IMG/VR virus record: IMGVR_UViG_3300021962_000552 | Coordinates: 1 to 26,506 of that record | Direction: 5' to 3' (one strand) | Origin: a virus | DNA: 26,506 nt | Shown: positions 22,534-26,506 of the stretch, in pieces | Layout: every line of letters begins with the position of its first letter | Numbering within the stretch: the first letter of the stretch is position 1 | The notes under the pieces: model-generated | Told to the model about the DNA's origin: nothing | The model's database searches: none | What the model saw: only the letters and a program-made list of their open reading frames with translations | Translations under genes and position numbers: made by a program

Positions 22534-23899
22534 GCTCTTTTTTGTATAAATCCACGATTTTTTCATGGTTGCTTATGTTGCTCTGAAGCATTGTGTACAG
22601 CCTACGCTCAATCGGGCTACCCTGAATGTGCACGACAGTCATGGGGTGCCGTTGCCCCGGCCTGTTTATGCGGGCGTTAGCCTGCAAATAAGTTTCGGTG
22701 GACGTGACTGGGGCGTACCATATTATGGTATCCGCAGCGGTTAAGGTTACTCCGTGGGAAGCAGCTTGTGGCTGGATAACAAGCGCTTTAATCGTTGGCT
22801 TCTCTTGAAAGTCTTTGAAGATAGCTGCTCGTTTGTGTGCTGGAACTTCGCCATTGATAACTTCGCACGTTACGCCGTTTTTTGTTAGGTGCTCCTTGAG
22901 TAGTTCAATGGCATGGCGGAACGGAGCAAATATAAGAACTTTATGGTTTGCCTCGTCTATCACCTCCTGCACAACATTCATCCTAGATGACACATCAAAT
23001 TCAATCGTTGCACCGCTATCTGAATACACAGCCCCACAAGCTATTTGAAGCAGCTTGTTCATTTTTGCAGCAGCATTGACAGTACTGACTTCCTCGCCCG
23101 CTAGCTCAAGAAGCATTTCCTTTTTTAGCTCTTTGTAATACTTAGCCTGCGATGGGGTCAATGGAGCCATACGACTCGTGTATGTAACGTCAGGCAAGTC
23201 TAGGCATTGAGCTTTTTCGTACCGAATGGCAGGCTGCAACATGTCAAACACAATCTGGTTTGCGTGTGGACGCGGAATCCAGCGATACATGTCTAGCTTT
23301 TGCATGACAGACTCGCGGTAGTCACCAAAGAAGCGAGGGGCTCGCTGGGGTACGCATAGTCGGCCTAAACCGTACGCATCCACCGGGGATTGAGCGGCGG
23401 GCGTTCCGGTAAGCATCCACAGACGGGTGCTAGGAGACACAAGCTTGTTCATGATTTTCCAGCGTTTTGTCTGTACGTTTTTGTACGCGTTGGCTTCATC
23501 AATGACAATCAAATCAAACTTACCGTACTCCAGTATGTTGCTAGCTACGGTGTTGACCCCATCGTAGTTAATGATGACAAACTCCGCTGGGCCACTGATG
23601 ATCTTAGCCCGCTTAGCAGCATCGCCGTAAGCTACGTCTACCGTGCGGTGCACCGCAAACTTAAACAAGTCAGTCTGCCATGCAGATTGCATGATAGATA
23701 GCGGGCATATGACAAGCACTCTTTTCACCAACCCCAAAGACATCAGGTAATCCGCCGCCCATATAACAGACGCTGTCTTACCAGTGCCTTGCTCGTTAAA
23801 GCAAAAAGCCCGTTGGCGCAAAGCCAAGAATTTAGCAGTGTCTTTCTGGTGGCTAAACGGTTCAAACCCCAGAGGGCGCGGCCACTTATAGTTGTCCAT
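22520..23899 (-). CDS. SNF2-type superfamily 2 DNA helicase/translocase
   Basis: A 459-residue ATP-dependent DNA translocase. Motifs in order: a Q-motif-like FEPFSHQKDTAKF (12-24), Walker A NEQGTGKTA (35-43), motif Ia VLVICPLSIM (61-70), the DEAH-box equivalent VIDEANAYKN (132-141), motif III LTGTP (163-167), a second RecA lobe with INGEVPAHKR, motif V QAASHGVTLTAADTIIWYAP and motif VI QANARINRPGQR (about 400-411). RINRPGQ is typical of SNF2 rather than DEAD-box enzymes. I chose the ATG at 23899, one base after the HNH stop. An extension to 24031 would run through the HNH gene in another frame and looks like shadow sequence. It probably remodels DNA during replication or recombination. Confidence 0.88.
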   Translation of the reverse strand: MDNYKWPRPLGFEPFSHQKDTAKFLALRQRAFCFNEQGTGKTASVIWAADYLMSLGLVKRVLVICPLSIMQSAWQTDLFKFAVHRTVDVAYGDAAKRAKIISGPAEFVIINYDGVNTVASNILEYGKFDLIVIDEANAYKNVQTKRWKIMNKLVSPSTRLWMLTGTPAAQSPVDAYGLGRLCVPQRAPRFFGDYRESVMQKLDMYRWIPRPHANQIVFDMLQPAIRYEKAQCLDLPDVTYTSRMAPLTPSQAKYYKELKKEMLLELAGEEVSTVNAAAKMNKLLQIACGAVYSDSGATIEFDVSSRMNVVQEVIDEANHKVLIFAPFRHAIELLKEHLTKNGVTCEVINGEVPAHKRAAIFKDFQEKPTIKALVIQPQAASHGVTLTAADTIIWYAPVTSTETYLQANARINRPGQRHPMTVVHIQGSPIERRLYTMLQSNISNHEKIVDLYKKELLDA

Positions 23900-23900
23900 G

Positions 23901-24167
23901 CTACTTAGGGGTGTGGTCGCTGTTCCTTTTGTAAGACCTGTTGTTTGACGCGGACTGGACGCGGAGGTTACTACGGGCGGTACTCCCGCCCTTGCTGAGG
24001 GGTCGTTTGTGATCAACATCTTTTCCGTCACCTTTATGAACTAGTCCTTCTCGTTCTAATTCGCGCCTAGCTTTATTGCGTAAGGCGCGTTTTTTCTTCA
24101 CCGCCGGAGTCCCATCGTACATCTCATACTCGTGCTTGTACGGGCGTGGTTTGTTTACGTACGGCAT
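23901..24167 (-). CDS. small HNH endonuclease
   Basis: An 88-residue basic protein. AAGGAG lies 7 nt before the ATG. After a Lys/Arg-rich helix (KKKRALRNKARRELERE), the core GKDVDHKRPLSKGGSTARSNLRV plus SASNNRSYKR gives the HNH pattern: DH for metal and catalysis, then N in SNL, then N in NNRS. The usual zinc-binding CxxC pairs are absent, as in other minimal phage HNH proteins. It is fused by position, not sequence, to the SNF2 helicase gene one base downstream, so the two may act together in DNA processing or packaging-related cleavage. A homing endonuclease is less likely because the gene sits cleanly within the operon. Confidence 0.8.
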   Translation of the reverse strand: MPYVNKPRPYKHEYEMYDGTPAVKKKRALRNKARRELEREGLVHKGDGKDVDHKRPLSKGGSTARSNLRVQSASNNRSYKRNSDHTPK

Positions 24168-24342
24168 CTGACTGCTCCTTCATGTAGTTGACAGAATTGA
24201 TAGCCATTTTAATTTCTACGGACGCTTTTAGCAACTCTTCCAGCGCCGAGTCAAACTGCTGTAGTAGTAGCTTATCGTGCGCTAGCCTTAGCTGTTTTTC
24301 TGCCATCATCATTGGATACGCATAATCAATTATTTCATCCAT
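24124..24342 (-). CDS. small helical early protein
   Basis: A 72-residue protein beginning MDEIIDYAYPMMMAEKQLR, nearly all helix, with alternating hydrophobic and charged residues (LQQFDSALEELLKASVEIKMAIN). AGGAG lies 6 nt before the ATG at 24342. It overlaps the upstream gene by 13 bases and the HNH gene by 44 bases, the latter overlap being unusually long for this arm. No known domain; it may be a small protein-protein adaptor. Confidence 0.65.
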   Translation of the reverse strand: MDEIIDYAYPMMMAEKQLRLAHDKLLLQQFDSALEELLKASVEIKMAINSVNYMKEQSDAVRKQTTPVQARV

Positions 24343-24584
24343 TCTTTTCTCCTATCTTCAAGTGACCTGATAAACCCAGCCCGTGGGCATCCTTTAGCAG
24401 GGGTGTTCGGCTCATCCCAAAAAACCCGCGTCATAAGGGTATCCAACGAATGGAACTTGTTTGGTAAGGCTTGTTGTATGGTTTGTGTGTATTTGTCTAT
24501 TGCTGCTAACCCACCATCTTGTTGTGCTTGTCTAAGCCCATCTTGTACATAATTTGGTAGTAGTGTGTGATAAATAATGTCCAT
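24330..24584 (-). CDS. hypothetical early protein
   Basis: An 84-residue protein (MDIIYHTLLPNYVQDGLRQ...RRKEWMK). AGGAG lies 8 nt before the ATG. It has an N-terminal helix with Gln/Ala/Asp, a Pro/Gly turn and a C-terminal segment PAKGCPRAGFIRSLEDRRKE with one Cys. No membrane segment. I do not recognise a family. The start lies 12 bases after the preceding stop, as expected within an operon. Confidence 0.65.
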   Translation of the reverse strand: MDIIYHTLLPNYVQDGLRQAQQDGGLAAIDKYTQTIQQALPNKFHSLDTLMTRVFWDEPNTPAKGCPRAGFIRSLEDRRKEWMK

Positions 24585-24595
24585 TTGTGTCTCTC

Positions 24596-24799
24596 CTAAA
24601 AAAGTGCGTCATCAAAATCGTCTAAGCACACTGTTGGTTGGCGCTTGTTGAGTTGTTTAAGTGCGTTGCCAGTGGCTCGTTCAAAGGGCCACCATGTGTT
24701 CCAATCAATCGGATACGCTTTCGCAGAGCTTTCAGTACGTCTCGTACTCGTAGATCGTACTCGTGCTTCTTTATCAGATTGTCGATCAATTTTAGGCAT
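24596..24799 (-). CDS. hypothetical protein overlapping another reading frame
   Basis: A 67-residue reading frame beginning MPKIDRQSDKEARV and ending CLDDFDDALF. A GGAG lies 8 nt before its ATG. The N-terminal third is Ser/Thr/Arg-rich and looks unlike a folded protein. The C-terminal part (PIDWNTWWPFERATGNALKQLN) looks like real protein, and the frame ends just before the ribosome site of the next gene. It overlaps the 64-residue frame at 24622-24816 over 178 bases. One of the two, both, or a fusion of the two may be real. Confidence 0.5.
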   Translation of the reverse strand: MPKIDRQSDKEARVRSTSTRRTESSAKAYPIDWNTWWPFERATGNALKQLNKRQPTVCLDDFDDALF

Positions 24800-24816
24800 T
24801 GTTCTTTCTCCGTCAT
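24622..24816 (-). CDS. hypothetical helical protein overlapping another reading frame
   Basis: A 64-residue reading frame beginning MTEKEQCLKLIDNLIKK. The first 40 residues form a convincing amphipathic helix pair (VRDVLKALRKRIRLI), whereas the C-terminal 20 (HLNNSTSANQQCA) look non-conserved. Its ATG overlaps the previous stop as ATGA (24813-24816), which favours coupled translation. It shares 178 bases with the 67-residue frame. N-terminal quality here and C-terminal quality in the other frame raise the possibility of a frameshifted single gene. Confidence 0.5.
   Translation of the reverse strand: MTEKEQCLKLIDNLIKKHEYDLRVRDVLKALRKRIRLIGTHGGPLNEPLATHLNNSTSANQQCA
24742..24764. repeat. 13-bp tandem repeat in the dual-coding region
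   Basis: TCGTACTCGT occurs at 24742-24751 and again at 24755-24764 with AGA between, a period of 13 bases. Because 13 is not a multiple of three, gain or loss of one unit would switch the reading frame of the overlapping small genes here. Confidence 0.8.
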
Positions 24817-25046
24817 TTCTTCTTACCCCTTGCTTTCATGTATAGCTGGATTGGGGCGTTGTGCGGCGTATTTAAAACTATTTCTCCTTTCTTGAACTGC
24901 TTGCCTTTCTTGGCGTTCTCAATCCCTTGGACAACCCTGCCCATATGCCGAACCATTTCCTCGGACACGCCGAACCGAACCTGCCGCCAGTTAAAGGCGT
25001 TGTTGGTTGACTTAATAATGTTTGAACCGGGCCAATAATTACTCAT
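24813..25046 (-). CDS. hypothetical basic early protein
   Basis: A 77-residue protein starting MSNYWPGSNIIKSTNNAFNW. I chose the ATG at 25046 because GGAG lies 9 nt upstream and the start overlaps the preceding stop by 8 bases; a longer frame to 25145 would run through the neighbour. The C-terminal half is very basic (KKGKQFKKGEIVL, KARGKKK), suggesting nucleic-acid contact. An FKKGEIV...N element followed by PIQLYMK could be a small beta barrel. Family not recognised. Confidence 0.65.
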   Translation of the reverse strand: MSNYWPGSNIIKSTNNAFNWRQVRFGVSEEMVRHMGRVVQGIENAKKGKQFKKGEIVLNTPHNAPIQLYMKARGKKK

Positions 25047-25281
25047 GTTTTTTAACTCCAGATATGGCTTTTCCCATGTTATGGAAACTACTTTTATCTT
25101 TCCTAGCTTGCAGACCATCGACAAAACCGCGCTCATATTCGGCACTGGGCTTATCCAATGCTGCCTTAATCGCTTTGATTGCTCGTGGGCGCAGAATCTT
25201 CATAGCGTGAGTGGGGTCGGTATCATACCCCTCCAAAGCTTCAAGTGATATGCGCAAGGCTTCGTACCTATTGTTTATCAT
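25039..25281 (-). CDS. hypothetical early protein with EYERGFVDG motif
   Basis: An 80-residue protein (MINNRYEALRISLEALEGYD...). GGAG lies 7 nt before the ATG. Two helices rich in Ala and Lys (PRAIKAIKAALDKP) are followed by the motif EYERGFVDGLQ and a C-terminal SSFHNMGKAISGVKKHE. A similar EYERGYMDAM occurs in another small protein upstream (25707-25889), so the two may be distantly related or share a partner. It overlaps the GNAT gene by 14 bases. Function unknown. Confidence 0.65.
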   Translation of the reverse strand: MINNRYEALRISLEALEGYDTDPTHAMKILRPRAIKAIKAALDKPSAEYERGFVDGLQARKDKSSFHNMGKAISGVKKHE

Positions 25282-25723
25282 CTTTTTTCTCCATCATGTA
25301 CTCGTAGTTCACAGTATTCTCGTTCTCCCTAAAAACAACTGCGCCGTTCTTTAGATGGAACTGTTCAGCCATAGAAGTTTTTGGGGATAGGGTAACGAAC
25401 CGTGTGATCTCAGGTCTGCTGTTCTTTATGGACTGTACCGCCTCAAGAATCAGTTCTCGTCCTGCGCCCTTGCGGTACGACCAGATGGTGTAAAAGACAG
25501 CTATGGTTGGTGATTCAGCAGGTGCAAACAGCTTTGATTCTGAAGCTGGCACAACATCCATGTATGCCACGCAGGTGATAGCGGATGGTCTGTCTTCTCC
25601 GGGCAGAATAAAGATTTCCGCGTTGTCGCTGATGCGGCTAGTAAATGGCACCTCGGGGCGTACAGGGTCATCCTTCAACCACGCAAGCACCTGCTCTGTC
25701 AGTTGTTTAAGTATGCTGATCAT
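25268..25723 (-). CDS. GNAT-fold N-acetyltransferase-like protein
   Basis: A 151-residue protein starting MISILKQLTEQVLAW; the ATG at 25723 has GGGGA 6 nt upstream and overlaps the preceding gene by 17 bases. It shows a GNAT layout: a beta-rich N-terminal part (AEIFILPG, AITCVAYMDVV), strand 4 AVFYTIWSY, the acetyl-CoA pyrophosphate loop-like RKGAGRELILEAV, strand RFVTLSPKT, a helix AEQFHLKNG, and the final FRENENTVNYEY. The Q/R-x-x-G-x-G loop is imperfect (Tyr at the first position), so activity is not certain. It might acetylate a host protein or small molecule early in infection. Related GNAT-like proteins occur in many phages. Confidence 0.7.
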   Translation of the reverse strand: MISILKQLTEQVLAWLKDDPVRPEVPFTSRISDNAEIFILPGEDRPSAITCVAYMDVVPASESKLFAPAESPTIAVFYTIWSYRKGAGRELILEAVQSIKNSRPEITRFVTLSPKTSMAEQFHLKNGAVVFRENENTVNYEYMMEKKDDKQ

Positions 25724-25889
25724 GTTTGTTCCCCAACATCTTTTCCATCGCATCCATGTATCCACGCTCGTACTCTTTGCGTAGTAGTTCTTCAGGCTCC
25801 CACGGCAGGGGTGTGCCAGCTAACTCATAGGCTTTATTGCGCCACATAGATGCGCTTAGTTTATAGCGCTCGCAGTCTGGACAACTCAT
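25707..25889 (-). CDS. small protein with CPDC and EYERGY motifs
   Basis: About 60 residues, starting MSCPDCERYKLSASMWRNKAYELAG. The ATG at 25889 overlaps the previous stop as ATGA; an in-frame ATG at 25904 would add five residues and is the alternative start. One CxxC near the N-terminus could bind metal together with a partner or in a dimer. A Trp/Pro loop (PLPWEPEELL) is followed by a helix with EYERGYMDAMEKM. No known function; early small protein. Confidence 0.6.
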   Translation of the reverse strand: MSCPDCERYKLSASMWRNKAYELAGTPLPWEPEELLRKEYERGYMDAMEKMLGNKHDQHT

Positions 25890-26098
25890 TTGAGTGTCAT
25901 CCATAGAATCAACATAATCACCCCAGCCACTGCTCCCATGAGGTAGCAGATACGCAGGAGGTATTGCTCTATCTGGCGCTCACCGAGGATGATGGACTGC
26001 CAGAACTCCTCTTCGTGAGACATGTAATTTTTCTTTGGGGGCTCATAGTGCAGCCCAATGGCTACCTTGCCTGTGTGATACGGTAAAGATTTCTTCAT
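25886..26098 (-). CDS. small membrane protein of the early arm
   Basis: A 70-residue protein starting MKKSLPYHTGKVAIGLHYEPP. I chose the ATG at 26098 because GGAG lies 8 nt upstream and the start overlaps the preceding stop as ATGA; a longer frame to 26146 enters the neighbour. The C-terminal 25 residues (LLRICYLMGAVAGVIMLILWMTLK) form one membrane helix, giving a cytoplasmic N-terminal domain with a membrane anchor. It might alter host membrane functions early in infection; unproven. Confidence 0.65.
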   Translation of the reverse strand: MKKSLPYHTGKVAIGLHYEPPKKNYMSHEEEFWQSIILGERQIEQYLLRICYLMGAVAGVIMLILWMTLK

Positions 26099-26334
26099 GT
26101 ATTTTTCTCCTTGAGTTTGGCTTCGATGGCAGCAAACAAGTCGCACATGTAGAAGAGTTTTTGCATCCCGTCCACAGTTGCCTTTCTTTCTTCCTTGGTT
26201 AGACTTTTCCAGTTGTCTCGTGGGTTACGCTCTCGTACCGCTTGCTCATGCGGCTCGTATGAATCCACGACGTATGGTCCAGCTTTGAACGCTATTTTGT
26301 TCCGTAAGTCGTTTGTCAGGAATACCCAAGTCAT
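26095..26334 (-). CDS. hypothetical early protein, related at its C-terminus to the next gene upstream
   Basis: A 79-residue protein (MTWVFLTNDLRNKIAFKAGPYVV...). GGAG lies 8 nt before the ATG, and the start overlaps the preceding stop as ATGA. It has an N-terminal beta part and a helical part SLTKEERKATVDGMQKLFYMCDLF, and ends in IEAKLKEKNT. The partial gene upstream ends in the same ten residues and has a comparable [S/G]LT-x-EE segment, so the two look like diverged tandem copies. Function unknown. Confidence 0.65.
   Translation of the reverse strand: MTWVFLTNDLRNKIAFKAGPYVVDSYEPHEQAVRERNPRDNWKSLTKEERKATVDGMQKLFYMCDLFAAIEAKLKEKNT
26096..26127 (-). repeat. direct repeat copy 1 (gene end plus ribosome site)
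   Basis: A 32-base stretch matches 26332-26363 with two mismatches, including 23 identical bases (26105-26127). It encodes the shared C-terminus IEAKLKEKNT and at the same time carries the GGAG ribosome site and start of the next gene. Confidence 0.85.
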
Positions 26335-26506
26335 GTGTTCTTCTCCTTGAGTTTGGCTTCGATCAGGGTATAGAAGCTACCCCATCCATCGCCTATTTTT
26401 ATCCAAGCGTCATACAACTCTTGTTGCTCCTCATCCGTCAGACCAATCCAAGGCTGGCGTGGTGGTGGGGCGGTTTTTATATCAAAGTCAACGCCAGACC
26501 ATGCCA
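26331..26506 (-). CDS. partial hypothetical early protein, 5' end outside the window
   Basis: An open frame from the right window edge to a TGA at 26331, giving the last 58 or so residues. It contains PPPRQPWIGLTDEEQQELYDAW, then IGDGWGSFYTLIEAKLKEKNT at the end. The W-x-G-L-T-D-E-E pattern is common in small phage early proteins. It overlaps the next gene as ATGA (26331-26334). Its C-terminus duplicates that of the neighbour at 26095-26334. Confidence 0.65.
   Translation of the reverse strand, partial: AWSGVDFDIKTAPPPRQPWIGLTDEEQQELYDAWIKIGDGWGSFYTLIEAKLKEKNT
26332..26363 (-). repeat. direct repeat copy 2
   Basis: Second copy of the 32-base repeat at 26096-26127, 236 bases away, with the same function at the junction of two genes. 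It supports a tandem duplication of gene ends together with their translation signal. Confidence 0.85.

Noticed and set aside
23900-24031. 44-residue N-terminal extension of the SNF2 helicase
   Set aside because: It runs through the HNH gene in another frame, has Ser/Thr/Pro-rich shadow composition, and the helicase motifs begin right after the ATG at 23899.
24638-24895. 85-residue + strand frame in the early arm
   Set aside because: It is antisense to three packed leftward genes with ribosome sites, and is Arg/Ser/Phe-rich without its own signals.
25047-25145. 33-residue N-terminal extension of the basic early protein
   Set aside because: It overlaps the neighbouring gene; the internal ATG at 25046 has a good ribosome site and a short overlap.
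1-26506. Prophage integration functions, tRNA genes or CRISPR arrays
   Set aside because: No integrase, attachment-like direct repeats at gene ends, cloverleaf pattern or regularly spaced repeats were seen; the HTH gene alone does not show lysogeny.

Overview
This window looks like part of the genome of an uncultured tailed dsDNA phage (Caudoviricetes). It is probably short-tailed, infects a Gram-negative, possibly aquatic, bacterium, and is packed with genes on two convergent arms. The virion-type proteins, the T4/P21-type lysozyme with a 3TM holin, and the start/stop overlaps (ATGA, GTGA, TAATG) behind AGGAG-like ribosome sites all support this. I see no tRNA, rRNA, CRISPR array, insertion sequence or integrase. 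Terminase, portal, capsid, DNA polymerase and RNA polymerase genes are not in the window and would lie outside it. Host and virus group are inferences.

Rightward arm (1-17775): one apparently continuous late transcription unit. It opens with the 3' end of a membrane-anchored protein, two tiny membrane proteins, a GTA-type 3TM holin, a small helical protein and a GH24 lysozyme (lysis cassette). Next come a P22 gp10/T7 gp12-like tail hub protein, a C1q-like fibre protein and a small unknown. Three glycine- and glutamine-rich virion proteins of about 600 residues follow. The arm ends in a 2435-residue polyvalent, ejection-type protein that carries an HExxH metallopeptidase motif and three beta-clamp-like peptides (QGDMF, QEDMF, QTSMF).

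The arms meet at 17775-17844, where a strong intrinsic terminator faces leftward transcription.

Leftward arm (26506-17844): early and replication genes. In transcription order these are a run of small overlapping genes (including a GNAT-fold protein), an HNH nuclease, an SNF2-type helicase, a small coiled-coil protein, a probable ssDNA-binding protein with four cysteines, a small HTH regulator, a primase-helicase and a tiny protein of a GSSFFVP...RIWR type. The last five genes sit behind a perfect sigma70 promoter (TTGACA, 17 bp, TATAAT). Its -35 box lies in the centre of a perfect 8-bp dyad, the geometry of a repressor operator. The primase is preceded by a large nested hairpin.

My reading is that the leftward arm prepares and copies DNA under a repressible host-type promoter, while the rightward arm builds the particle, lyses the cell and encodes proteins ejected with the DNA.
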